64,000 nucleotides of DNA from Novosphingobium lentum NBRC 107847. Its GTDB lineage: Bacteria > Pseudomonadota > Alphaproteobacteria > Sphingomonadales > Sphingomonadaceae. Positions 6,636 to 15,192 of this stretch are shown here, piece after piece. Both the position numbers and the translations under genes were made by a program. The notes beneath the pieces are model-generated. The model saw only the letters and a list, made by a program, of their open reading frames with translations. It ran no database searches and was not told the origin of the DNA. Where the stretch lies: positions 124,001 through 188,000 of the forward strand of contig NZ_BCTW01000004.1 in the NCBI RefSeq assembly GCF_001590965.1. The letters run 5' to 3'. Positions within the stretch are counted from its first letter, which is position 1; each line of letters begins with the position of its first letter.

Positions 6636-9047
6636 TCAGAATCTGTACGTTGCGGTCACCCCATAAGTGCGCGGTGCGCTGATGCTGGATGTGGCAATGC
6701 CGACCAGCTGGTAAAGCCCGGTGAACGGCGCATCGTAGTATTTTACCTGCGTCAGGTTCTGGCCCCACACAGCGAGTTCGATGTCGGGGTGGGCGAGATT
6801 GTAGGTGAGGCGCGCATTCATGTTGTCGTGGCCCTTCACCAGGCCAAGATCGTTGAGCCGCGAAATCAGCGCGGGTGTGAGCGCGGGATTGGTCGGGTTG
6901 AAGCTGTTGGCGTAGAAGGCGAACGTCGAAATATGCGAATAATCGGCGTGCAGCGAGATCTTGCCGCCCGGCACGTCCGCAGTCTGCGTCGCGCCGATCG
7001 ACCAGGTCCACCTGGGCGCTTCGGGAACCGGCTCTCCGCTGCGGTCATAGAACGGCGTGGCGGCAACGCCGGTGGGCGCCAGAAAACTGCCGGCCACGTA
7101 TTTCGAATGGAGGTAGGCAACGTTTCCAGTCAGTTCCATGCCCTCCCACGGTAGGATCGTGGATTCCAGTTCGCCACCATACTGGCGCGCGTTGCCCGCG
7201 TTGATCTGGAACTGGGTGGTGCGACCAGCGATGATCGGGTTGACGTTTTCCTGCAGCGAGCTGCGCCAGATATGGAAGGCCGACAGGTTCAGCCGGACAT
7301 GCCGGTCAAACAGGTCGGTCTTCACTCCGGCTTCGATATCGCGCACAGTTTCCGGGCCGATCGATTCCAGGCCGGGGGCTGTCGCGCGGAAGTTGATGCC
7401 GCCGGCCAGCGAGGCGCCGCTGGTCTTGAGATAGACGAAGGTCACCGGGCTGACCTGATAGTCGACGCTGGCCAACCACGCAGGGTAGGAGAACTTGCCG
7501 CCGCGCGCGTCGTTGCAGCCACCAGCCGGATCGCGCACGGTTGGCGTGGGCACAAACCCGGAAACCACGGCGCAGGCGGAGTCGCTGAAATCGGGCAAGA
7601 CGCCGCCATTGCGGCCATGGCGTACCGCGTCGCGGCTGTCCCATGTGTAGCGAATGCCGCCCGTGACCCGCAGATTGCTGGTCACATGGTAGTTCAGCTG
7701 GGCGAAAATGCCGCGCGAAAGCGATTTGTAATCGGTTGAATCCCGCGCAAACGGGAAGGGGTTGCCGCCGAAGAATTGCTGGTCCGAAACGGTGTCTTCC
7801 TTGCCGCTTTCCTGAAAATAGATGGCGCCCACGATCCAGTCCAGTTCCCCGAGCTTCCCCGACGCCTGGATTTCCTGGCTGAATTGCTTGTTGCCGTAGT
7901 CGCTGGAGAAGCTGACGCCGCGTGCCGGGCTGCCGTCAATATCGACGTTGCTGGTGCTGCGGTCGGTGCGATAGGCGGTGATCGACTTTACATGCACAGC
8001 GCCAAAATCGATATCGAGGTTGGCGTTGATGCCCTTGGACACCACTTTGTCGCCGGCCTGATCGATGGCCGGGTTGCCGCTCGCCCCGGTGCCGACGGGA
8101 ACGTGCAGTACGGTGTTGACGTACGAACCGGCACCCACGGTGCGGCTGTAGCTCTTGTAGAAATCGTCCTTGGTGTTGACGAGCGAGGTTCCGAAGAATG
8201 TCTTGCCCAGGCCGAAATCGTCCGAAATCTGGACCGAGGCGAGGCCATTGTCCCGATAATCGGTGAAGTCGCCACTGATCAGAAGCTTGATCGGCAGGCT
8301 ATCGGGATGCCACAGCAGCGAGGCGCGGCCCTGATAGTTGCCCTTGATGTCGTTTTCGCGCATCCCGGTCGTCAGGTTCTGGACGTAGCCGTCGCGTTTT
8401 TCATAGCGGCCGGCAAACCGCGTGGCGACGGTTTCGCTCAGCGGAATGTTGACCACGCCTTCCGCCGAATAATGCGCGTAATTGCCATAGCCCAGCTTGA
8501 GGTAGCCTTCGAACGCATCCTTGGGCGCCTGGGTGGTGATGTTGATCGCGCCGCCGGTGGTGTTGCGGCCAAACAGCGTGCCCTGCGGTCCGCGCAGGAC
8601 CTCGGCGCTGGCCAGATCCAGTACGCCCGAGTTCCCCAGGATGGGCCGCGCCTGATAGACGCCATCGATGTAGATGCCGACAGGCGAATCGTTGCCCGAA
8701 CCCGGGTTCGCCTGGCTCTGGCCGCGGATCGAGAAGTTCGCGACCAGCGGGCCGGCGGTGCCGCCGCCGAGCGAGGCAAAACCCGGCGTGGTGCGGGTGA
8801 GATCGCCCAGGCGGACGATCTGCTTTTCCTGAATCTGCGCCGCCGATACCGCCGTCACGGCCACAGGGGTGCGCTGCTGGTTTTCCGAGGACCGTCGGGC
8901 CGTCACCACGATGTCTTTCAGGCCCTGGTCGTTGGGATCGGCCTCCGCCGTCGCGGCGGTCGCGGCTCCGGCATGGGCGAGGCCCGGCGCGCCGATGATG
9001 GTTGCTGCTCCGAGCATGGATCTACAGATAACTGAATGAAAACGCAT
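6636..9047 (-). CDS. TonB-dependent outer-membrane receptor
   Basis: This is an 803-residue outer-membrane beta-barrel importer energised by TonB/ExbBD. The signal peptide (MRFHSVICRSMLGAATIIGAPGLAHA) is followed by the TonB-box-like DIVVTARR and a plug domain (TPVAVTAVSAAQI, DGVYQARP, LRGPQGTLFGRNTTGGAI). The C-terminal barrel ends in YGVTATYRF with the expected terminal Phe. ATG at 9047 is preceded by GGAGAGG. As the first gene of a catabolic region it probably imports a large or hydrophobic substrate of module A; the ligand is unknown. It is divergent from an SDR gene and ends in a clear terminator. Confidence 0.95.
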   Translation of the reverse strand: MRFHSVICRSMLGAATIIGAPGLAHAGAATAATAEADPNDQGLKDIVVTARRSSENQQRTPVAVTAVSAAQIQEKQIVRLGDLTRTTPGFASLGGGTAGPLVANFSIRGQSQANPGSGNDSPVGIYIDGVYQARPILGNSGVLDLASAEVLRGPQGTLFGRNTTGGAINITTQAPKDAFEGYLKLGYGNYAHYSAEGVVNIPLSETVATRFAGRYEKRDGYVQNLTTGMRENDIKGNYQGRASLLWHPDSLPIKLLISGDFTDYRDNGLASVQISDDFGLGKTFFGTSLVNTKDDFYKSYSRTVGAGSYVNTVLHVPVGTGASGNPAIDQAGDKVVSKGINANLDIDFGAVHVKSITAYRTDRSTSNVDIDGSPARGVSFSSDYGNKQFSQEIQASGKLGELDWIVGAIYFQESGKEDTVSDQQFFGGNPFPFARDSTDYKSLSRGIFAQLNYHVTSNLRVTGGIRYTWDSRDAVRHGRNGGVLPDFSDSACAVVSGFVPTPTVRDPAGGCNDARGGKFSYPAWLASVDYQVSPVTFVYLKTSGASLAGGINFRATAPGLESIGPETVRDIEAGVKTDLFDRHVRLNLSAFHIWRSSLQENVNPIIAGRTTQFQINAGNARQYGGELESTILPWEGMELTGNVAYLHSKYVAGSFLAPTGVAATPFYDRSGEPVPEAPRWTWSIGATQTADVPGGKISLHADYSHISTFAFYANSFNPTNPALTPALISRLNDLGLVKGHDNMNARLTYNLAHPDIELAVWGQNLTQVKYYDAPFTGLYQLVGIATSSISAPRTYGVTATYRF

Positions 9048-9070
9048 AAGCCCTCTCCTCTTCCGCTCAG

Positions 9071-9080
9071 ACCAATTGGT
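9071..9080. promoter_or_regulatory. ACCAATTGGT palindrome in the receptor leader
   Basis: A perfect 10-bp palindrome lies 24 bases upstream of the receptor ATG, with a further TTGGTT overlapping it. It shares the TTGGT/ACCAA half-site with the dyad at 9336-9354, so the same regulator may bind both. Confidence 0.35.
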
Positions 9081-9335
9081 TGGTTTCGCTTGCGGGAAGC
9101 GGTTAGGGAACACAAAGCAGGGGCGTATGAAAGAGCTTGTCCTACCGTATCATCAATTGTCCGGTCAGAGCAATTTACCAAACGCTTGGATCTTGAGGGT
9201 CCACTTTCGATATGTGGAACTTTATAGTTACGCAAATTTCATAATGATGGGCATGATAGGCGAAGAATCGGCAATTTTGTCTTGTTAGATATACATTTGT
9301 CCTGTCTGAAACGATATTATCATTTGGACCGTTGT

Positions 9336-9354
9336 CAGTTGGTCTTACCAACTG
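9336..9354. promoter_or_regulatory. putative GntR/FadR-type operator
   Basis: CAGTTGGTCTTACCAACTG is a perfect dyad with 8-bp arms and a 3-base centre. Its core fits the TNGTNNNACNA consensus of FadR-subfamily GntR repressors. It lies about 53 bases before the SDR start, overlapping its probable promoter. No GntR gene is visible in the window. Confidence 0.5.
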
Positions 9355-9406
9355 CGCCAGAGCTGATGCGACACCGCTGACGCGAAAGTTGCTGGGAGAG
9401 GATACC

Positions 9407-10204
9407 ATGACACGTCTCGCCGGGCGCGTGGCGCTGGTCACCGGATCGCTGCGCGGGATCGGCAGGGCGGTGGTCGATCGGCTGCATGCCGACGGCGCCT
9501 CCGTCGTTGTCTCGGACGTCGATGATCCGCACGGGGATGCAGCGCTGGCCATATCCGATGATTTGCCGGGCGCACGGTACCTGCAGCTCGATGCCACGAG
9601 CGAGACCGCGTGGCAGGCCGCGCGAGACCGTGTGATGCGCGATTACGGTCGGTTGGACATACTGGTAAACAATGTCGGCGCAGAAACCTCATCTCCGGTG
9701 CAGGACATGGATCTGGCAGAGTGGCGCCGGATGATGGCGATGAACGTGGAAAGCGGGTTTCTGGGGGTCAAGACCTTCCAGCCGCTGCTGGCGCAAACGG
9801 GCGGTCTGACACCTTGTGGGTCCAGCATCGTCAACGTCAGTTCGATGATGGGGCTGGTCGCACTGCCCAATACATCGGCCTACAGCACGGCCAAGGGCGC
9901 GGTGCGTCTGTTCACCAAATCGATCGCGGTGGAATTCGCGAAAGCCGGCGTGCCGATCCGCGCCAACAGCGTGCATCCGGGGTATGTCGACACCGGCATG
10001 CTCCGCAACGGCCTGTCGCGGGTCGCAGCGCAGTCGGGGATCGACAGCGACGCGCTGGTCGCCATGACCGAACAGTGCGTGCCGATCGGCCGCATGGCCA
10101 GACCCGGCGAAATCGCCGGCGTCATTGCCTTTCTGGCCAGCGATGACAGCAGCTACATGACCGGTGCCGAACTGGTCGTCGATGGCGGCATCACCGCGAT
10201 GTGA
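9407..10204 (+). CDS. short-chain dehydrogenase/reductase
   Basis: This is a 265-residue classical SDR that oxidises or reduces an alcohol/ketone with NAD(P)(H). The cofactor loop is TGSLRGIG (G13, G17, G19), the structural NN motif is LVNNVG near residue 88, and the catalytic residues are S146, Y159 and K163 (YSTAK). ATG at 9407 follows GGGAGAGG; a longer frame lacks a ribosome-binding site. It is the first gene rightward from the divergent promoter and converges with the CoA-transferase gene. The substrate is unknown. Confidence 0.92.
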   Translation: MTRLAGRVALVTGSLRGIGRAVVDRLHADGASVVVSDVDDPHGDAALAISDDLPGARYLQLDATSETAWQAARDRVMRDYGRLDILVNNVGAETSSPVQDMDLAEWRRMMAMNVESGFLGVKTFQPLLAQTGGLTPCGSSIVNVSSMMGLVALPNTSAYSTAKGAVRLFTKSIAVEFAKAGVPIRANSVHPGYVDTGMLRNGLSRVAAQSGIDSDALVAMTEQCVPIGRMARPGEIAGVIAFLASDDSSYMTGAELVVDGGITAM

Positions 10205-10225
10205 ACGGTCGCACCGTTGTGCGGA

Positions 10226-10936
10226 TCACCCCGTCGCCCGCTGCCGCACGGTCCGGTTCTCGATGCGCTTCTCGTTGACGGTCGATCGCACGATGCGGTG
10301 CACGTAGATGCCGGGCGTGTGGATGTGATCGGGATCGAGATCGCCCTCGGCGACGATTTCCTCTGCCTCCACCACCGTCACCGTGGCAGCGGTGGCCATG
10401 ACGGGGTTGAAATTGCGTGCGGTCTTGCGGAACATCAGGTTGCCCGCCGGGTCTGCCCGCCACGCCTTGATGATGGCGAGGTCGGCCTTCAGCCAGTTTT
10501 CGCGAACGTACACTTCGCCGTCGAAGGTTTCTACCGGCTTGCCCTTGGCCACCACCGTTCCCACCCCGGTCCTGGTATAGAACGCCGGGATGCCGGCGCC
10601 ACCGGCCCGGATCCGTTCGGCCAGCGTGCCTTGCGGGCTGAGTTCCAGTTCCAGCTCGCCCGAGAGGTATTGCGCTTCGAACAGCTTGTTGTCGCCGATG
10701 TACGAGGAAATCATTTTCGCGATCTGGCGGCTTTGCAGCAGCATCCACAGGCCAAAGCCATCGGCGCCGGCGTTGTTCGAAATGACGATCAGCCCGCGTA
10801 CCCCTGCTGCCCGGATTTCAGGGATCAGACTCTCGGGATTGCCGGTCAGGCCAAAGCCGCCCGACATGATCGTCATCCCGTCAAACAGCAGGCCGTCCAG
10901 CGCGGCTGCGGGGCTTTCGTAGATCTTCGATGCCAT
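10226..10936 (-). CDS. 3-oxoacid CoA-transferase alpha subunit
   Basis: This 236-residue protein matches subunit A of family I CoA-transferases (ScoA/AtoD/PcaI). It has the GFGLTGNPESLI signature near the N-terminus, the VISNNAG block, and FDGEVYVRENWLKADLAIIKAWRAD followed by the GNLMFR block. Such enzymes move CoA from succinyl-CoA to a 3-oxoacid such as 3-oxoadipate. The beta subunit carrying the catalytic glutamate is not adjacent; the downstream neighbour is a convergent SDR. In context it could serve the end of the hydroxyquinol branch encoded at 20.7-22.6 kb if a beta subunit exists elsewhere. Confidence 0.9.
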   Translation of the reverse strand: MASKIYESPAAALDGLLFDGMTIMSGGFGLTGNPESLIPEIRAAGVRGLIVISNNAGADGFGLWMLLQSRQIAKMISSYIGDNKLFEAQYLSGELELELSPQGTLAERIRAGGAGIPAFYTRTGVGTVVAKGKPVETFDGEVYVRENWLKADLAIIKAWRADPAGNLMFRKTARNFNPVMATAATVTVVEAEEIVAEGDLDPDHIHTPGIYVHRIVRSTVNEKRIENRTVRQRATG

Positions 10937-11162
10937 CGTCCATTCCCATCGCGCGCGTTTGGCACGGCCGCGCCTAGCATGATTTGCCTGGCCGCTCCTT
11001 TGGCATTCGATGTCGCCTGGCGGACAAGCATCGCGCCGACGTAACATCGCGGGGAACCGTCTGCCGGCCCCGATTGACAACGGCTGTGGGCTGTGGACGA
11101 ACGTCCCGCGCGCAATCAAGCGCCCGCATGCCGGGGTGCGGCGCATTCAGGGAGAGACCGTC

Positions 11163-11912
11163 ATGCTTGAAGGATTGGGCATTCTGATCACGGGCGGTGC
11201 CAGCGGCATCGGGCGGGCAGCGGCAGAACTGTTCGCCGGTTATGGCGCTCGCGTTGCTGTCGCCGACATCGACCTCGCCGCCGCACAAGCGGTGGTTGAA
11301 TCCATCGAAGCCGTTGGCGGCTCTGCCATCGCGCTTGCGGTGGACACGTCCGACCCGGTCCAGGTCGACCGGATGGTGGATGACGCGGTCGCCTGGCTGG
11401 GCCGGCTGGATGCTGCGTTCAACAATGTCGGCGTGGCGCATCCGCTGCACCCGGTCGAAGAACTGCCGCTGGCCGTGTGGGAGCGCACAATGGCTATTAC
11501 CGCCACCGGCACGCTGCTGTCGATGCAGGCGGAATTGCGCCACATGGTCAAGGCGGGTGGCGGAGCGATCGTCAACACCGCATCAAACTCGGGTACGCAC
11601 GGCACGCCGATGCTGGGTGGCTATGGCGCGTCCAAGGCGGCGGTGATCAATCTTACCAAGACGGTGGCGGTGGAATATGCGTCGCGCGGAATCCGGGCCA
11701 ACGCCATCTGTCCGGGCGTGATCGACACGCCGCCGATTGCCGCATTGGCGGCGGCCGGCACCGATTTTTCGCAGATCATCAACGCGCCGATGGGGCGGAT
11801 CGGCACGGCGAAGGAAGTTGCCGAACTGGCAGCGTGGCTGTGCTCGGGACGCTCGTCCTATGTCACCGGCCAGGCGATCTCGATCGATGGCGGGCAGAGC
11901 GCCACGCCGTGA
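11163..11912 (+). CDS. short-chain dehydrogenase/reductase
   Basis: This is a 249-residue classical SDR with cofactor loop TGGASGIG, DID acidic residues after the second strand suggesting NAD preference, FNNVG near residue 88, and catalytic S141, Y154 and K158 (YGASK). The late PGVIDTPP block is also typical. ATG at 11163 follows GGGAGAG. It is divergent from the CoA-transferase gene and upstream of the KstD-like flavoprotein, perhaps co-transcribed after a 174-base gap. The substrate is unknown. Confidence 0.92.
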   Translation: MLEGLGILITGGASGIGRAAAELFAGYGARVAVADIDLAAAQAVVESIEAVGGSAIALAVDTSDPVQVDRMVDDAVAWLGRLDAAFNNVGVAHPLHPVEELPLAVWERTMAITATGTLLSMQAELRHMVKAGGGAIVNTASNSGTHGTPMLGGYGASKAAVINLTKTVAVEYASRGIRANAICPGVIDTPPIAALAAAGTDFSQIINAPMGRIGTAKEVAELAAWLCSGRSSYVTGQAISIDGGQSATP

Positions 11913-12086
11913 GGCGCCGGTCCGGTTCCGCAATGTGGCTTTGATCGGACATTGCTGTCGTTGAGCGAAGATCGGGGCGTTCGGCAGTTGCAGCACACCC
12001 GGCCCGGCGTCTTAATCGGCCCCGAAATTGCGCGACGGACAAGTTCCCCAAGGGAATGCCCGCGCCATGACGGGAGAGCGCGGGCA

Positions 12087-13781
12087 ATGGCCGGACAGGT
12101 GTGGGATCACGAATGCGATGTGTTGGTCGTCGGATCGGGCGCTGGCGGGCTGACAGCGGCGGTGGTGGCCGCCGACAACCACGCGCAAGTGATCGTTATC
12201 GAAAAGGGTGAACTGTTCGGCGGCACTTCGGCGACGTCGGGCGGCGTCCTGTGGATCCCGGCCAGCTATCTGGCGGAACAGGCCGGCGCGCAGGACAGCG
12301 TCGAGGAAGCCTTTGCGTATGTGAAGGACGTGGCGGGCGAGGAAGGATCGGACGATCTCATCCGCACGTATGTAACACAGGCGCGCGAAATGCTGCGCTA
12401 CATGATGCAGCATAGCGATGTGCAGTATAACGCGATCCCCTATCCCGATTACCAGAGCCACCGCACCGGCGGTAAAAAAGGTTATCGCAATCACGATGTC
12501 GAACCGCTCGACGGGCGGGTGCTGGGTGATGACCTGGAACGGATGCAGCGCACCCACCCGTCCAACATGCTGTTCGGCAAATATGTCTGGAATACCGCCG
12601 AGGCATCCAAGCTGATCACCCGCACGCCGGGCTGGATGAAGGCGATGGCGAGCACCTTGTGGCGCTATTATTCCGACGTCGGCCAGCGATTGAAATCGTC
12701 GCGTTCGCGCTATCTGACCGGGGGCAATGCGCTGATCGGGCGGCTCAAGCTGTCGCTCGACAAGCGCGGTGTGGTGATCCGGACCGGGACGGCCTTGCGC
12801 GAACTGGTACGCGATGGGGACGGGCGGATCATCGGGGTGATTGCAGAACAAGGCGGGCGGCAGGTGGCCATCGGCGCACGGCGCGGGGTTATTCTAGCCG
12901 CAGGCGGGTTTGAACGCAGCAAGGAACTGCGCGGCAAATATCTCAAGGCATCGCCCAATCCTGACTGGAGCGGATCGCAGCCCTGCAACACCGGCGACGC
13001 GCTGGTCGCGGCGATGGCGGTGGGCGCGGCAACGGACCGGCTGGATTCGGCCTGGCGGGCACCGGCGGTGCATGTGCCGGGCGAAGATCGCGCGCGGCCG
13101 CTGTTCATCGAACGCTCGCTGCCTGGCGCGATCATCGTCAACCAGGCCGGCCAGCGCTACATGAACGAGTCGACCGATTATCATCTGGCCGGGCAGGCGA
13201 TGGTCGACAACGACCGTCCGGGCGCGGGCACTTCGCCGTCGTTCGTGATCTTCGATGCGGTGTTCAAGTGGCGTTACCCGATGGGCCCGGTGATGCCGAT
13301 GCTGCCGGTGTGGATGCTGCCCAGGGCGGTCCGCTCGATCCTGTTTCGCGATGCCACGATTGGCGGCCTCGCGCGCAAGCTGGGGCTGGATCCGGCCGTG
13401 CTGGAACAGACGGTGGCGCGCTTCAACGCGCATGTCGAACGCGGGCGGGACGAGGATTTTCACCGCGGCGAGAATTTCTACGATTCGCTGTTCGGCGATC
13501 CACGGTTGCCCAAGAATTCCGCGCTGGCCACCGTGGCCAAAGGGCCGTTCCATGCCTTGCGCATCTATCCCGGTGATATCGGCACGAACGGCGGACTGGT
13601 CACCGATACGCAAGGCATGGTGGTCGATCAGGCGGGCAAGCCGATCGCGGGCCTTTATGCCACCGGCAACCTCGTCGCCTCGCCGATGGTGCGGTCCTAT
13701 CCCGGCGGTGGGGCAACCTTGGGACCGGCGATGACGTTCGGCTATCTGGCCGCGCGTCACGCCATGGGCGCCAACAGATGA
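12087..13781 (+). CDS. FAD-dependent dehydrogenase of the 3-ketosteroid dehydrogenase/fumarate reductase type
   Basis: This 564-residue flavoprotein starts with a Rossmann FAD site (CDVLVVGSGAGGLTAA, then EKGELFGGTSATSGGVLWIP), the pattern of FAD_binding_2 enzymes such as KstD. A second FAD-contact block, GLYATGNLVASPM with the following YPGGGATLGP, sits at the C-terminus. KstD-like enzymes introduce a ring double bond next to a ketone, fitting attack on a polycyclic or alicyclic substrate. ATG at 12087 was chosen after GGGAGAG. The stop overlaps the P450 start by ATGA, so the two are translationally coupled. Confidence 0.88.
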   Translation: MAGQVWDHECDVLVVGSGAGGLTAAVVAADNHAQVIVIEKGELFGGTSATSGGVLWIPASYLAEQAGAQDSVEEAFAYVKDVAGEEGSDDLIRTYVTQAREMLRYMMQHSDVQYNAIPYPDYQSHRTGGKKGYRNHDVEPLDGRVLGDDLERMQRTHPSNMLFGKYVWNTAEASKLITRTPGWMKAMASTLWRYYSDVGQRLKSSRSRYLTGGNALIGRLKLSLDKRGVVIRTGTALRELVRDGDGRIIGVIAEQGGRQVAIGARRGVILAAGGFERSKELRGKYLKASPNPDWSGSQPCNTGDALVAAMAVGAATDRLDSAWRAPAVHVPGEDRARPLFIERSLPGAIIVNQAGQRYMNESTDYHLAGQAMVDNDRPGAGTSPSFVIFDAVFKWRYPMGPVMPMLPVWMLPRAVRSILFRDATIGGLARKLGLDPAVLEQTVARFNAHVERGRDEDFHRGENFYDSLFGDPRLPKNSALATVAKGPFHALRIYPGDIGTNGGLVTDTQGMVVDQAGKPIAGLYATGNLVASPMVRSYPGGGATLGPAMTFGYLAARHAMGANR

Positions 13782-15043
13782 GCGCGACTTCAACCGGAGT
13801 TGATCAGATGAACGACAGCATCGTCGCACCACCCCGGCCCGCCATCCCGGATCACGTGCCACCCGAACTGGTGTTCGATTATCCGCTGATCGTCTCGCGC
13901 AAGACCACCGAAAACCCGTTCGACCGGATCATCCCCGAGGTCGCGTCGTGGCCCGATGCGTTTTATGCCCCCGGTGCGGTGCCGACGGGCGATGCGGCCT
14001 GGGTGTTCCGCCGCGCCGCCGACGTCCGGCGCCTGTTCAAGGACACCGACAATTTCACCGCGCGCGGCTGGGCCAGTTTCAGCGGGCTGATCGGCGACAG
14101 CTGGTATCAGGTGCCGGTCGAATACGATCCGCCCGAACACGGCCCCTTGCGCGCGCTGCTGAACCCGCTGCTGTCGCCCGCGCGGATGATCGCGCTGGAT
14201 GCCAAAGTGCGCAATTACGCCCGCCACTACATTTCGCTGTTCAAGGACCGGGGCTATTGCGAATTCATGAGCGAATTCGCGTTCAAATTTCCCATCGCGG
14301 TGTTCCTGGAACTGATGGGCCTGCCGCACGAGGATGTCGATCAGCTGCTCACCTGGGAAATGGGCCTGCTGCATGAACCCGATGTGATGAAGATCGCCGC
14401 CGCGACACGGTCGGTGCGCGATTACCTGCTGGTGAAACTGGACGAAAGCGCCAAAAATCCGCGCGACGATTTCATCAGCTTCATCGCCAGTGCCCGGCTG
14501 GCGGATCGCGCACTGAGCCGCGACGAGCAGGTCGGCATGGCGTTCAATTTCTACACCGGCGGGCTCGATACGGTATCGACCAACATCGCGCTGCATTTCC
14601 GGCATCTGGCCGAAAACCCCGATCATCAGGCGACGCTGCGAGCCCATCCCGATCGGATTCCGCTGGCGACCGAGGAGTTGCTGCGCGCCTATGCGGCGGT
14701 CACCACTTTCCGCATCTGCACGCGCGAAGTGGTGATCAATGGCGCGCGGGTGATGCCCGGCGACCGGGTGGCGCTCAGCACCACACTGGCCTGTCGCGAC
14801 GAGGGCAAATATGACAATCCCCACGAAATCCGATTCGATCGCGGGCCGCAACATGAAGCGTTTGCCTTCGGGCCGCACCGCTGCGTGGGGATGCATCTGG
14901 CCCGCCGCGAGATGCATTGCGCGCTGGAGGAAGTGCTGGCGGCGATCCCGCAATTCCGGATCGAGCCGGGCGCGACCATCGTGTCCACGCTGGGGCCGAT
15001 CATCCAGCCCGAGACGTTGCCGCTGGTCTGGAATCGGCCTTGA
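13778..15043 (+). CDS. cytochrome P450
   Basis: This 421-residue soluble class I P450 monooxygenase has an I-helix segment FNFYTGGLDTVSTN, the K-helix EELLR motif, and the haem-binding loop FAFGPHRCVGMHLA with axial Cys369. The start overlaps the previous stop as ATGA; ATG at 13808 is an alternative giving 411 residues. It should hydroxylate a substrate of module A. No ferredoxin or ferredoxin reductase gene adjoins it, so redox partners must come from elsewhere. Confidence 0.93.
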   Translation: MSATSTGVDQMNDSIVAPPRPAIPDHVPPELVFDYPLIVSRKTTENPFDRIIPEVASWPDAFYAPGAVPTGDAAWVFRRAADVRRLFKDTDNFTARGWASFSGLIGDSWYQVPVEYDPPEHGPLRALLNPLLSPARMIALDAKVRNYARHYISLFKDRGYCEFMSEFAFKFPIAVFLELMGLPHEDVDQLLTWEMGLLHEPDVMKIAAATRSVRDYLLVKLDESAKNPRDDFISFIASARLADRALSRDEQVGMAFNFYTGGLDTVSTNIALHFRHLAENPDHQATLRAHPDRIPLATEELLRAYAAVTTFRICTREVVINGARVMPGDRVALSTTLACRDEGKYDNPHEIRFDRGPQHEAFAFGPHRCVGMHLARREMHCALEEVLAAIPQFRIEPGATIVSTLGPIIQPETLPLVWNRP

Positions 15044-15192
15044 GTTGCGGCGAAATGATAACCCGTCCGCTGCCCTACACCGATGGCCGATCTACTACGC
15101 TGGCCGGGATTGCACAGAAATCAGGCCAGCCAATAATAGGATCGACCGGGAGCCTCGCATCCCGGCCTATCTACCGACCTTGAGAGGCATTG

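Larger units (their letters stand above)
9048..9406. promoter_or_regulatory. divergent promoter region between the TonB receptor and an SDR gene
   Basis: This 359-base AT-rich gap must hold promoters for both flanking genes. It contains two dyads, described separately, at 9071-9080 and 9336-9354. No open frame in it looks genuine. Confidence 0.6.

Noticed and set aside
6170..6682. Possible 170-residue gene after tRNA-Ser
   Set aside because: It has no ribosome-binding site, reads through the receptor's terminator and into the receptor gene, and is Arg/Pro/Ser-rich with no recognisable domain.
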